Shown piece by piece: positions 29,919-38,603 of a stretch of 64,000 nt of DNA (position 1 is the stretch's first letter; each line of letters opens with the position of its first letter). The DNA lies in NCBI GenBank assembly GCA_018267285.1, contig JAFDYU010000016.1:1-64000 (forward strand), in the 5' to 3' direction. The notes below the pieces were generated by a model. The model worked only from the letters and a program-made list of their open reading frames with translations. It was not told where the DNA came from and made no database searches. The translations under genes and the position numbers were made by a program. This stretch comes from Bacteroidota bacterium. Lineage in GTDB: Bacteria; Bacteroidota; Bacteroidia; Cytophagales; Cyclobacteriaceae.

Positions 29919-31572
29919 CGGCAGCAGTTTTTACTTGTTTTGCATATTTGAAAAGCACTCCATTTTTTACTTTTAATGTTGGAGCTATGTGTTTTGATCT
30001 GCGCAGCACCAGTGTTTTTTCTTCCACCAGTAAATTGAGCTGATGATTTTTTATGTCGATTTCAATCCAGTCTCCATCTTCAACCAGCGCCAGCAGTCCG
30101 CCATCGAAAGCTTCGGGTGTAATGTGGCCAACCACAAAGCCGTGCGTGCCTCCCGAAAACCTTCCATCGGTGATGAGCGCAACTTTTTTGCCTAAGCCTG
30201 CACCCATAATCATAGAAGTAGGTTTCAACATTTCGGGCATGCCGGGTGCGCCCCTTGGCCCAACGTAACGGATCACCACCACATCTCCTTCTTTTATTTT
30301 ACCCGAACGGATGCCGTCCACCAACTCAAACTCACCATTAAATACACGAGCCGTGCCACGAAATTTTTCGCCTTCTTTGCCAGTGATTTTTGCCACCGCA
30401 CCTTTACTGGCCAGGTTTCCATACAAAATCTGAATGTGCCCGGTTTTTTTGATCGGCTTTTCGATGGGGTGAATAATATCTTGCTTTTCAAAATCAAGTA
30501 GGGAAATGTCTTTTAAATTTTCGGCTATCGTTTTTCCGGTTACGGTTATACAATCACCATGTAAATAGTTTTTATCCAAAAGATATTTCATCACGGCCGG
30601 GGTGCCTCCAATTTTGTGCAGATCTTCCATCAGGTATTTTCCGCTGGGTTTAAGATCGGCCAGCAACGGAGTCTTATCCGAGATTCGCTGAAAATCTTCT
30701 TGTGTGATTTTTATGCCTGCACATTTTGCCATGGCGATCAGGTGGATCACAGCATTGGTAGATCCGCCCAGAGCCATCACTATCGTCAGTGCATTTTCGA
30801 ATGCCCGAAACGTCATGATATCACAGGGCTTCAAATCTTTTTCCAACAAATGGCGGATGGCAATGGCTGCCTCCGCACATTCTTTTGATTTTTCTTTACT
30901 CAAGGCGGGGTTAGAAGAAGAGTAGGGCAACGCCATGCCCAATGCTTCAATGGCAGAAGCCATCGTGTTGGCGGTGTACATGCCACCACAAGCACCCGCA
31001 CCGGGGCAAGAATTTTGAACGATGCCTTTGTAATCTTCATCCGAAAGTTTGTTCGCCAACTTTTCACCGAGTGCTTCGAATGCCGAAACAATGTTCAGCG
31101 ATTTTCCTTTCCAGTGGCCGCCTGCAATGGTTCCACCGTAAACCATTATTGACGGGCGGTTCAGCCGCGCCATGGCCATCAAAGACCCCGGCATGTTTTT
31201 GTCGCAACCCACCACGGCAATGAGCGCATCGTAGTATTGAGCGCCACAAATGGTTTCTATCGAATCGGCAATTACTTCACGGCTTACGAGCGAGTAGCGC
31301 ATCCCTTCGGTGCCGTTGCTCATGCCATCGCTAACGCCAATGGTATTGAAGATTAAGCCAACTAAATCCTGTGCCCACACGGCTTGTTTAACTTCAGTGG
31401 CAAGTGCATTGAGGTGCATGTTGCAGGAGTTGCCTTCAAAACCGGTGCTCGCAATACCCACCTGTGCTTTTTTCAAATCATCCTCGTTCAAACCGATTGC
31501 GTAAAGCATGGCTTGTGCTCCCGGCAGGGTTGGATCTTGCGTAAGTGTTTTGCTGTGTTTATTTATTTCCAT
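29893..31572 (-). CDS. ilvD: Dihydroxy-acid dehydratase
   Basis: Iron-sulphur enzyme making 2-oxoisovalerate and 2-oxo-3-methylvalerate. 559 residues, usual length. Cluster/metal ligands are in [11 protein letters not shown] and [17 protein letters not shown]; the C-terminal domain has [20 protein letters not shown]. It starts 6 bases after ilvE and overlaps ilvB. Confidence 0.96.
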   Translation of the reverse strand: MEINKHSKTLTQDPTLPGAQAMLYAIGLNEDDLKKAQVGIASTGFEGNSCNMHLNALATEVKQAVWAQDLVGLIFNTIGVSDGMSNGTEGMRYSLVSREVIADSIETICGAQYYDALIAVVGCDKNMPGSLMAMARLNRPSIMVYGGTIAGGHWKGKSLNIVSAFEALGEKLANKLSDEDYKGIVQNSCPGAGACGGMYTANTMASAIEALGMALPYSSSNPALSKEKSKECAEAAIAIRHLLEKDLKPCDIMTFRAFENALTIVMALGGSTNAVIHLIAMAKCAGIKITQEDFQRISDKTPLLADLKPSGKYLMEDLHKIGGTPAVMKYLLDKNYLHGDCITVTGKTIAENLKDISLLDFEKQDIIHPIEKPIKKTGHIQILYGNLASKGAVAKITGKEGEKFRGTARVFNGEFELVDGIRSGKIKEGDVVVIRYVGPRGAPGMPEMLKPTSMIMGAGLGKKVALITDGRFSGGTHGFVVGHITPEAFDGGLLALVEDGDWIEIDIKNHQLNLLVEEKTLVLRRSKHIAPTLKVKNGVLFKYAKQVKTAADGCVTDED

Positions 31573-31578
31573 GTGTGC

Positions 31579-32469
31579 TTAAACAATACAGTAGGCGTAG
31601 CTTTTTTCTAAAACCATATTGCGATAGGCTTCTTGCACAACAGCGCCCATGGATGTTATCCACGGCTTATTGAGTGTATGGCCTTCAACCGAATGGATTC
31701 CGGTAATACCCACGGCTGTGCCACAAAAGAAAGCGCTGTCGGCTTGGTGCAGCTCTTCGGGTAAAAAATACTTTTCTTTAACGGGCAGGTCGAGGGTATG
31801 GCAAATGTCGAGAACGGTTTGGCGGGTAATGCCGGGCAAAATATTTCCCACTGGAGCGGTGTAGAGCACTCCGTCTTTTTCGAAAAAGAAATTAGCCGCG
31901 GGTCCTTCGGTTACAAATCCATTGGCATCCAGCATCAGCGCTTCATCAAAACCGTGTTGCCGTGCTTCGGTAGACGCGAGGATTGAGTTCACAAAATGGC
32001 CACAGACTTTCGCCTCGATAATCATTGACTTGGGGCTGAGGTGTTGATGCGTGGAAATACACACCGACAATAATTTGTTATCGAAATATTTTTTCCACGG
32101 CCATGCGCAGATCATAACCGATGATTGTTGCGGAGCGGAGAGCGTCATGTTTTCACCTGCCATTACCAACGGCCTGATGTACGCGTTTGATAGATTGTTT
32201 TTTTCGAGCACCTGATAGCTGAGTTGCACCAATTCTTCCACACTGTAATCAAACGGGATGTTCATCAGGCGGCAGCTTTTTATCATTCGCTCGAAGTGCT
32301 CGTAAGGCTTGAATATTTTTGTGCCGTTAACCGTGTGGAACGACCGCAACCCTTCAAATACCCCAAAGCCATAGTGCAGGGTCTGATTGTACACATTGGT
32401 ATGTGCATCTTTCGCTTTTACAAATTGCCCGTCCAGAAAAAGTACGGAGTCTTTAAATTGAGGATTCAT
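31579..32469 (-). CDS. ilvE: Branched-chain amino acid aminotransferase
   Basis: Fold-type IV PLP aminotransferase for the final step to Val, Ile and Leu. The 296-residue product has FGVFEGLRSF, the PLP-lysine region IIEAKVCGHFVNS and the C-terminal FFCGTAVGITGIHSVEGH. The ATG at 32469 (MNPQFKDSVLFLDGQ) is preferred over an upstream in-frame TTG at 32484. First structural gene of the ilv operon, directly behind the attenuator. Confidence 0.94.
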   Translation of the reverse strand: MNPQFKDSVLFLDGQFVKAKDAHTNVYNQTLHYGFGVFEGLRSFHTVNGTKIFKPYEHFERMIKSCRLMNIPFDYSVEELVQLSYQVLEKNNLSNAYIRPLVMAGENMTLSAPQQSSVMICAWPWKKYFDNKLLSVCISTHQHLSPKSMIIEAKVCGHFVNSILASTEARQHGFDEALMLDANGFVTEGPAANFFFEKDGVLYTAPVGNILPGITRQTVLDICHTLDLPVKEKYFLPEELHQADSAFFCGTAVGITGIHSVEGHTLNKPWITSMGAVVQEAYRNMVLEKSYAYCIV

Positions 32470-32506
32470 GTGTTGTTGAAACAATCGTTAGTTTGTGTTT
32501 ACTCAT

Positions 32507-32542
32507 ATAAAACAAAACCGCCCCGAGTTCTCGGGGCGGTTT
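32507..32542 (-). terminator. ilv operon attenuator terminator
   Basis: Read on the minus strand, AAACCGCCCCGAG and CTCGGGGCGGTTT form a 13-bp stem with loop AA (32515-32542), followed by TTTTGTTTTAT. It stands between the leader peptide and ilvE. The 5' arm base run CCGCCCC (32533-32539) can instead pair with GGGGTGG in the end of the leader peptide coding region (32571-32577), one G-U pair included, which gives an antiterminator. Confidence 0.85.
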
Positions 32543-32567
32543 ATCAATTTTTTTTTTGACAAAATCA

Positions 32568-32642
32568 TTACCACCCCGGGTGTCCAAGAATAATAATGAC
32601 AATAATTATTGTGGTTAAACTATGCAGTTTTCCAGATAACAT
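32568..32642 (-). CDS. ilv operon leader peptide (branched-chain attenuator)
   Basis: A 24-codon open frame beginning ATG TTA TCT and ending GGG TGG TAA. Codons 10-19 read TTIIIVIIIL: two Thr, six Ile, one Val, one Leu, exactly the amino acids made or used by the operon that follows. The codon run lies just before GGGGTGG, which can sequester the 5' arm of the terminator. A ribosome stalled on Ile/Val codons would leave GGGGTGG free and allow readthrough into ilvE; one reaching the stop would cover it and allow termination. The frame was too short for routine gene finding. Sequence features are seen directly; the mechanism is inferred from ribosome-mediated attenuation in other bacteria. Confidence 0.88.
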   Translation of the reverse strand: MLSGKLHSLTTIIIVIIILGHPGW

Positions 32643-32675
32643 TTTGATTCGGTTGCTGATCGATAAAGTCATTCG

Positions 32676-32714
32676 CTCTAAACTATAGTGCAAGGATAGA
32701 GAAAAAAATTCAAG
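32676..32714 (-). promoter_or_regulatory. candidate promoter of ilv leader
   Basis: On the minus strand CTTGAA (32709-32714) and TATAGTTTAG (32678-32687) lie about 21 bases apart and roughly resemble TTTG/TAnnTTTG. Transcription would start near 32670, about 28 bases before the leader peptide. The match is imperfect. Confidence 0.3.
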
Positions 32715-32771
32715 CCGTACTAATCCTTACTAAAAAATATTTTTTGAAAAGCTTGCGTTGGGTAGAGAAAT

Positions 32772-32915
32772 TCAAATTTCTCTTTTAGAGATATTGGCAC
32801 ATTTGCCACAGCCAGTCTCGCATTCCCCCGAAGATTGAAACGATCTGTAGATCATTCTCCCCAGGTATACTGCGGCTCCACCAACGGCTAACAAAAGAAG
32901 AAGGTTCTGAATCAT
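32772..32915 (-). CDS. Small Cys-rich membrane protein, FeoB-associated type
   Basis: A 47-residue frame, too short for usual cut-offs. Residues 1-24 form one membrane helix (MIQNLLLLLAVGGAAVYLGR); the tail has SGECETGCGKCAN with four cysteines. This matches the pattern of the FeoB-associated Cys-rich membrane proteins common in Bacteroidota, which may act in iron or metal handling. No feoB is visible nearby. It runs in the ilv direction but lies upstream of the ilv leader, in the gap between the divergent ilv and leu operons. Confidence 0.65.
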   Translation of the reverse strand: MIQNLLLLLAVGGAAVYLGRMIYRSFQSSGECETGCGKCANISKREI

Positions 32916-33015
32916 CGATACAAAAATACAAAATTAACTTGGGCTTTGCATCCTCAATTTTCCTAGTTTAATCTGTTTAGAACTCACTAACACTTGTGAG
33001 TAATTGAAAATAATT

Positions 33016-33047
33016 TTTGGTCAATCGTATTCTAAGTTCTATAATTT
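33016..33047 (+). promoter_or_regulatory. candidate leu operon promoter
   Basis: TTTG (33016-33019) and TATAATTT (33040-33047) are 20 bases apart, close to the Bacteroidota promoter layout. The transcript would begin near 33055, just before the leader hairpin at 33075-33110. Confidence 0.35.
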
Positions 33048-33074
33048 TTTTCACCTTCGTGCCCACATAACACA

Positions 33075-33110
33075 GTCGCCCTGTCAGCACAAAAATGCCG
33101 GCAGGGCGAC
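33075..33110 (+). promoter_or_regulatory. leader hairpin of leu operon
   Basis: GTCGCCCTG (33075-33083) pairs with CAGGGCGAC (33102-33110), extended inside by GCA/TGC across AAAAA. TTGCATTTTAA follows, a weak U-rich tail. It lies 39 bases before leuC. It may be an attenuator or RNA-protein site, but unlike the ilv leader no Leu-rich leader peptide is seen before it. Confidence 0.5.
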
Positions 33111-33148
33111 TTGCATTTTAACGTATTCAGAACAAACGAACACTTGTT

Positions 33149-34558
33149 GTGAGCAAAAAACCCAAAACAATTTTTGAAAAAATCTGGGATGCCCATGTGG
33201 TGAAAGGATCATCCGGCTACCCCGATGCACTTTTTATCGATCGGCATTTTATTCATGAGGTCACCAGCCCGCAGGCTTTTGATGGCCTTCGTAAAAAAGG
33301 GCTTCAGGTTTTCAACACGGCAAGAACTACAGCCACCGCAGACCACAATGTGCCTACAAAAAATCAGCACCTTCCCATAAAAGAAACATTGTCACGGCAT
33401 CAGGTGGAAACACTTCGAAAAAATTGCGCTGAATTTGGCGTTGAGCTTTACGACCTGGGCCATCCGTTTCAGGGAATAGTCCACATCATCGGCCCTGAGT
33501 TGGGTTTGACTTTGCCCGGAATGACGATTGTGTGCGGAGACAGCCACACCTCAACCCACGGAGCGTTTGGAAACATTGCTTTTGGAATCGGCACAAGCGA
33601 AGTAGAACAAGTGCTCGCTACACAATGTGTGTTGCAATACAAGCCCAAGACTATGAAAATAGAAATCAACGGACAACTTGGCAAAGGTGTGCTGAGCAAG
33701 GATATTATTCTTTATATCATTTCAAAAATATCGGCAAGTGGGGCAACCGGATTTTTTGTGGAATATACCGGAGAAGCAATTCGAAGTCTGTCGATGGAAG
33801 CCCGGATGACGATCTGCAACATGAGTATTGAAATGGGTGCGCGTGGTGGCCTCATTGCACCCGATGAAACTACGTTCAACTATATCAACGGAAGAAAATT
33901 TGCACCTCAGGGTAAACGGTTTGAAGAAGCTGTAACGAGATGGAAGCAATTGAAAACAGATGAGGGTGTAGCATACGATACAGAGTTGGTCTTTGATGCC
34001 GCAGACATTGAACCCATGATAACCTACGGCACCAATCCGGGCATGGGCATGAAAGTTACGGATCGGATTCCAACCGTGGCGGAGTTAAAGGAGATTGGGC
34101 AGCAAACCTCTTTTCAAAAATCGCTGGAGTACATGGGGCTTGAGTCGGGCACATCCTTGCTGCACAAACCTATTGATTATGTCTTCATTGGGAGTTGCAC
34201 AAATGCCCGCATTGAAGATTTGAGATTGGTAGCCGATTTGGTGAAAGGAAAAAGTAAGGCGCCCGATGTGGAAGTTTGGGTGATTCCGGGCTCGAAGCAA
34301 GTGGAAGCACAAGCTAAGCTCGAAGGCCTCGATAAAATTTTTGAACGTGCCGGCTTTGAATTACGCCAGCCGGGATGTTCGGCATGCCTCGGCATGAACG
34401 AAGACAAAGTGCCCGAGGGCAAATATTGCGTGAGCACAAGCAACCGAAATTTTGAAGGAAGACAAGGCCCGAAGTCGCGAACCTTTTTAGCGAGCCCGCT
34501 TACGGCCGCAGCCGTTGCCATAACGGGTAAGGTAACGGATGTGAGGGAACTAATATAA
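33149..34558 (+). CDS. leuC: 3-isopropylmalate dehydratase large subunit
   Basis: Aconitase-family subunit isomerising 2- to 3-isopropylmalate with LeuD. The 469-residue product has the 4Fe-4S cysteines in [13 protein letters not shown] and [14 protein letters not shown] and the segment [26 protein letters not shown]. The start is GTG at 33149 ([18 protein letters not shown]). First gene of leuC-leuD-leuB-leuA. Confidence 0.96.
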   Translation: MSKKPKTIFEKIWDAHVVKGSSGYPDALFIDRHFIHEVTSPQAFDGLRKKGLQVFNTARTTATADHNVPTKNQHLPIKETLSRHQVETLRKNCAEFGVELYDLGHPFQGIVHIIGPELGLTLPGMTIVCGDSHTSTHGAFGNIAFGIGTSEVEQVLATQCVLQYKPKTMKIEINGQLGKGVLSKDIILYIISKISASGATGFFVEYTGEAIRSLSMEARMTICNMSIEMGARGGLIAPDETTFNYINGRKFAPQGKRFEEAVTRWKQLKTDEGVAYDTELVFDAADIEPMITYGTNPGMGMKVTDRIPTVAELKEIGQQTSFQKSLEYMGLESGTSLLHKPIDYVFIGSCTNARIEDLRLVADLVKGKSKAPDVEVWVIPGSKQVEAQAKLEGLDKIFERAGFELRQPGCSACLGMNEDKVPEGKYCVSTSNRNFEGRQGPKSRTFLASPLTAAAVAITGKVTDVRELI

Positions 34559-34622
34559 TAGTTGTTGGTTGATTGCTGGTCGTATTTCGATCTGGCGAAC
34601 AACCAATAACCAATAACTAACA
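34559..34622 (+). repeat. long imperfect inverted repeat between leuC and leuD
   Basis: The left arm TAGTTGTTGGTTGATTG and the right arm AACCAATAACCAATAACTA pair imperfectly around a CGTATTTCG loop. It fills the whole leuC-leuD gap while the other leu gaps are 4-12 bases. Similar word-repeat spacers occur at 55-130 and 6084-6155. Confidence 0.5.
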
Positions 34623-35228
34623 ATGATGAGTAAAGACAAATTTATAAAACTGACTTCAACAGTAGTTCCGATTCAAATCGAAAATATTGATACGGATCAG
34701 ATTATCCCTGCCCGCTTTTTGAAAGCCACCACACGAGATGGTTTTGGCGATAACCTGTTTCGCGATTGGAGATTTGATTCGAACGGTGAGCCCATCAAAG
34801 ATTTTGTTCTGAATACTTCGGTGTATGCCGGAAAGATTTTGGTTGCGGCTAAAAATTTTGGTTGCGGCAGCAGCCGCGAACATGCCGCCTGGGCTATTCA
34901 TGATTTCGGCTTTCGGGTAGTAGTATCCAGTTTCTTTGCCGATATTTTTAAAAACAACGCGCTCAACAACGGCCTTTTGCCGGTTACGGTGAGTGAATCC
35001 TTCTTGAAGAAATTATTTCTGGTAATAGAAAAAAATCCTAAAACGGAAGTTGTAGTAGATCTCGAAAATCAAAGTATAGCTTTTAATTCCGAACAAGAAA
35101 GTTTTGAAATCAATGCCTACAAAAAAACCTGTTTGATGAACGGCTACGATGACATTGATTTTTTGCTCAGCATAAAAGACGATATCAGAATCTTTGATCG
35201 ACTGCAGACTGCGGCTTCTCAACTGTAA
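34623..35228 (+). CDS. leuD: 3-isopropylmalate dehydratase small subunit
   Basis: The swivelling subunit partner of LeuC, 201 residues. [13 protein letters not shown] and the conserved [20 protein letters not shown] are diagnostic. Two adjacent ATG codons can start it (34623, 34626). leuB follows after 12 bases. Confidence 0.95.
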   Translation: MMSKDKFIKLTSTVVPIQIENIDTDQIIPARFLKATTRDGFGDNLFRDWRFDSNGEPIKDFVLNTSVYAGKILVAAKNFGCGSSREHAAWAIHDFGFRVVVSSFFADIFKNNALNNGLLPVTVSESFLKKLFLVIEKNPKTEVVVDLENQSIAFNSEQESFEINAYKKTCLMNGYDDIDFLLSIKDDIRIFDRLQTAASQL

Positions 35229-35240
35229 CGTAAAACGAAC

Positions 35241-36353
35241 ATGAAACGAAAAATTGTTTTATTGCCCGGAGACGGCATCGGCAAGGAAGTAACCACGGAA
35301 GGAAAAAAAATTCTGCTGGCGATTGCCGAACACTTCAATCATGAATTTGTATTTGAAGAAGCTTTAATCGGTCATGAAGCCATTGCAGCAACCGGAAATT
35401 CGCTGCCCGATGAAACGTTATCAAAGCTAAGGGTCTGCGATGCCATTTTGTTTGGAGCCGTGGGGCACCCAAAATACGACAACGACCCTTCGTTGAAAGT
35501 GAGGCCGGAGCAGGGCTTGTTGAAGATGCGAAAAGAATTGGGGCTTTACGCAAACCTTCGCCCCATCAAATTGTTTGACGAACTGCTCGGAGCATCGAGC
35601 ATCAAACCGGAGATACTTAAAGGATCTGATATTTTGTTTTTTAGAGAACTTACCGGTGATGTTTATTTTGGTGAGAAAGGGAGAAAAGAGAACGGAGCAA
35701 CCGCTTTTGACTTGATGATCTACCACCGTTTTGAGGTGGAGCGCATCGCACATAAAGCATTTAAGGCCGCACAAACCAGAAAGAAAAAAGTTACCTCGGT
35801 AGATAAAGCCAATGTGTTGGAGAGCTCGCGCCTGTGGCGTGAAACCGTACAGCAGGTGGGCAAGCACTATCCCGATGTTGAGCTTGAGCATTTGTTTGTC
35901 GATACGGCCGCTATGAAGTTGATTCACAACCCACGCAGCTTCGATGTGGTACTTACCGGAAATTTATTTGGCGACATACTTACAGACGAAGCATCTCAAG
36001 TTGCGGGCTCTATGGGCATGCTGGCATCGGCTTCAATTGGAGATACGATTGGTTTGTACGAACCCATTCACGGAAGCGCACACGACATAACCGGCAAGGG
36101 AATAGCCAACCCGCTTGCATCGATTTTGTCCGTAGCACTGATGCTCGATATTTCTTTTGGATTGAAACAAGAAGCCGAAACTGTACTTCATGCTGTTGAA
36201 CAAACATTGAAAAACGGATTTAGAACTGCTGACATCGCAGACTCTACTATTTCAAAAAGTAAAATTTTAAGCACTCATCAAATGGGCGACCAGGTCTTGG
36301 ATCAACTTAATCAAATCGTGATAACTCAATTAATCAGTAACGTTAACCAGTAA
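35241..36353 (+). CDS. leuB: 3-isopropylmalate dehydrogenase
   Basis: NAD-dependent oxidative decarboxylation of 3-isopropylmalate. The 370-residue protein starts [17 protein letters not shown] and has [16 protein letters not shown] and [26 protein letters not shown] with metal-binding Asp residues, and [18 protein letters not shown]. It is 4 bases from leuA. Confidence 0.96.
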   Translation: MKRKIVLLPGDGIGKEVTTEGKKILLAIAEHFNHEFVFEEALIGHEAIAATGNSLPDETLSKLRVCDAILFGAVGHPKYDNDPSLKVRPEQGLLKMRKELGLYANLRPIKLFDELLGASSIKPEILKGSDILFFRELTGDVYFGEKGRKENGATAFDLMIYHRFEVERIAHKAFKAAQTRKKKVTSVDKANVLESSRLWRETVQQVGKHYPDVELEHLFVDTAAMKLIHNPRSFDVVLTGNLFGDILTDEASQVAGSMGMLASASIGDTIGLYEPIHGSAHDITGKGIANPLASILSVALMLDISFGLKQEAETVLHAVEQTLKNGFRTADIADSTISKSKILSTHQMGDQVLDQLNQIVITQLISNVNQ

Positions 36354-36357
36354 AGCA

Positions 36358-37518
36358 ATGAATCAAAGAATACAAATATTTGATACTACTCTTCGCGATG
36401 GCGAGCAAGTTCCGGGTTGCCAACTGAAGACGGAAGAAAAAATAGTTATTGCCCGCGAACTCGAATTGTTGGGTGTAGATGTTATTGAAGCAGGGTTTCC
36501 GATATCAAGCCCCGGAGATTTTTTGTCGGTTGTAGAAATTTCAAAAACAGTGAAAGAGCCGATAGTATGCGGCCTAACTCGTGCAAAAAAAGAAGATATT
36601 GATGTGGCTGCCGAAGCGTTGCGTTACGCCAGGCGAGGGCGCATCCACACCGGCATTGGCTCAAGCGATGTGCACATCAAACACAAATTCAAGTCCACCC
36701 GAGAGCAGGTGTTGGAGCAAGCGGTGTGGGCGGTGAAGTATGCCAAGGGCAAAGGTTTTGAAGTAGAGTTTTATGCGGAAGATGCCGGCCGGGCCGATCT
36801 GGAGTTTCTCGCACAGATGACCGAAGCCGTGATTGGTGCCGGGGCAGACGTTGTGAATATCCCCGATACCACCGGGTATTGCTTGCCGCATCTTTATGGA
36901 AAGCGGATTAAATTCCTGGTGGACAACGTAAAAAATATTGATAAGGCTGTGCTGTCGGTACATTGCCACAACGATTTGGGTCTGGCCACCGCAAATACGG
37001 TAAGTGGTGTTCTCAACGGTGCGCGGCAAGTAGAGGTAACCATCAACGGCATTGGCGAACGTGCCGGCAACACATCGCTCGAAGAAGTAGCCATGATTTT
37101 TCAAGTACATAAGGACTTGTGTTTTGAAACGAACATCAAGCCACAAAAAATTTATGGTCTAAGCAAATTGGTTTCGGGTATGATGCGCATGCCGGTGCAG
37201 GCCAACAAAGCTATTGTGGGGGCCAATGCGTTTGCACATTCCTCGGGCATTCACCAGGACGGTTTTTTAAAACATGCAGAAAATTATGAGATCATGAACC
37301 CGGCCCAAGTTGGAGTTCCGTCTTCATCCATTGTGTTAACAGCGCGCAGTGGCCGGGCTGCTTTAAAACATCGGTTGGAATTGCTCGGCCACCGTTTTGA
37401 AGGAGAAGAATTAAATGTGTTTTACGAAAACTTCTTGCTGGTAGCAGATGAAAAAAAAGAAGTGAAAGACGAAGACCTGATGCTGCTCATGGCCAACATT
37501 CCGGTGTTAACAAAATAG
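36358..37518 (+). CDS. leuA: 2-isopropylmalate synthase, short form
   Basis: Condenses acetyl-CoA with 2-oxoisovalerate, the first committed step to leucine. The 386-residue protein has the DRE-TIM barrel: [12 protein letters not shown] at the start, [18 protein letters not shown] and [16 protein letters not shown], then the [13 protein letters not shown] subdomain. It stops about 130 residues before the end of a full LeuA and lacks the C-terminal allosteric LeuA_dimer domain, so classical leucine feedback inhibition is unlikely. A related acyl-transfer synthase (citramalate or homocitrate type) is possible, but the operon favours LeuA. Confidence 0.9.
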   Translation: MNQRIQIFDTTLRDGEQVPGCQLKTEEKIVIARELELLGVDVIEAGFPISSPGDFLSVVEISKTVKEPIVCGLTRAKKEDIDVAAEALRYARRGRIHTGIGSSDVHIKHKFKSTREQVLEQAVWAVKYAKGKGFEVEFYAEDAGRADLEFLAQMTEAVIGAGADVVNIPDTTGYCLPHLYGKRIKFLVDNVKNIDKAVLSVHCHNDLGLATANTVSGVLNGARQVEVTINGIGERAGNTSLEEVAMIFQVHKDLCFETNIKPQKIYGLSKLVSGMMRMPVQANKAIVGANAFAHSSGIHQDGFLKHAENYEIMNPAQVGVPSSSIVLTARSGRAALKHRLELLGHRFEGEELNVFYENFLLVADEKKEVKDEDLMLLMANIPVLTK

Positions 37519-37529
37519 AGGAGCAAATT

Positions 37530-38252
37530 TTAGTTGCAACCGGCATACGTATAAATGCCAATCACTCCATAGCCCGGAATTGATTTCTCTACGGGGAATC
37601 CGTTTTCATTGTACTTGTATGTGTAGGCGGTTGTCTGAGGTGAGCCCCCCGCCACCGTAAAAGTATGTTGAATGGCATTGTTAGTTGGTGGTGGCTCGTT
37701 AATGAAAAAAGGATTGTTCAGGTATGGATTGGGGTGAGTATCCCAAAGAAATTCTTCCGTGTAGATAAGTGCATTGGTGCCGGCATCGAAGGTTTCGCGT
37801 TTGGAAAAATTGCGATTGTTGGCCTTGTAAGTTAAACGGGTGTACTGCCACAAGTAGTAGTTGTTGGTGGAATCATCAAACCTGAAATATTGAATCAACG
37901 TGTCTTGCCCGACAGAATTATAGAAAAATTTGGATTGTAAGTTGTAGTACGAAGTGCCTTGTGCGGTTTGTGCCCAGAGGGTTAATTGACCGACAGTATT
38001 GTAGGTATAGGTAATTGTAAAAAAATCGTTATCAACTTCTGAAATTATTTTTCCGGCATTATCGTAGGTAAGTACGGACGAATATATTCCTGATGAAGAG
38101 TAGGTTGTCATCCTATTGTTATTGTCGTATAGATAAGTGAGCTGATTAGAGGTAGTGTTTTCCATAGCTAGATAACACGTGCGTTTAATTACGTCATCGT
38201 AGCGGCAGGAGATTGCCTGGGCAAGTACAAAAACAAAAATTAGTTTTTTCAT
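37530..38252 (-). CDS. Lipoprotein with YD/RHS-like repeats
   Basis: A 240-residue protein of unknown function. A lipoprotein signal (VFVLAQAIS|C, Cys at about 16) places it in the outer envelope. The body has short Tyr/Asp/Asn-rich beta repeats (LTYLYDNNNRMTTY, VLTYDNAGKIISEV, TYTYNTVGQLTLWAQ) like the YD repeats of RHS proteins but with no RHS core or toxin end. The ATG at 38252 is preferred over a TTG at 38261. Convergent with leuA, 11 bases apart. Confidence 0.7.
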   Translation of the reverse strand: MKKLIFVFVLAQAISCRYDDVIKRTCYLAMENTTSNQLTYLYDNNNRMTTYSSSGIYSSVLTYDNAGKIISEVDNDFFTITYTYNTVGQLTLWAQTAQGTSYYNLQSKFFYNSVGQDTLIQYFRFDDSTNNYYLWQYTRLTYKANNRNFSKRETFDAGTNALIYTEEFLWDTHPNPYLNNPFFINEPPPTNNAIQHTFTVAGGSPQTTAYTYKYNENGFPVEKSIPGYGVIGIYTYAGCN

Positions 38253-38343
38253 TTTACTCAATTAGGAAAATAGGCTACACGTTTCCAACTATAAAAATGC
38301 AATTCCTGTAGTTTGGGGGATGAAAATCCAACCGAAGAGGCAA

Positions 38344-38601
38344 TTACTTTCGATTGGAAAACTTGCGGCTCCAAGCATTGGCCTGTTGCTGGAGTTTGAT
38401 TTTGCCACTTGCTATTTGTTCAGCCAATTTACGGTTCATTGGCCCTTTGCTTGTAAAATGAAAATAACCACACGAATCGCATTTATAAATTGCTATCGGC
38501 CCGGAACCTGAATAATTATTTCTGCCGTGCGCATCGATCAATGCTTCTTCGGCAAGTACCTCGGTTTCGTAAACTCGCTTCCCGGTGTTGCAGGTGAGCA
38601 T
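38344..38601 (-). CDS. Small conserved zinc-ribbon-like protein
   Basis: An 85-residue protein with one N-terminal Cys (MLTCNTGKRVY) and a later CDSCGYFHFTSKG, spaced like a one-knuckle zinc ribbon. Not assigned to a function. It starts 2 bases after the stop of the ligase gene, so it is likely cotranscribed with it. Confidence 0.6.
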   Translation of the reverse strand: MLTCNTGKRVYETEVLAEEALIDAHGRNNYSGSGPIAIYKCDSCGYFHFTSKGPMNRKLAEQIASGKIKLQQQANAWSRKFSNRK

Positions 38602-38603
38602 GT

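Noticed and set aside
32916-33148. Leucine leader peptide before leuC
   Set aside because: No short frame with a Leu-codon run precedes the hairpin; only a ten-codon TTG frame without such a run was found.
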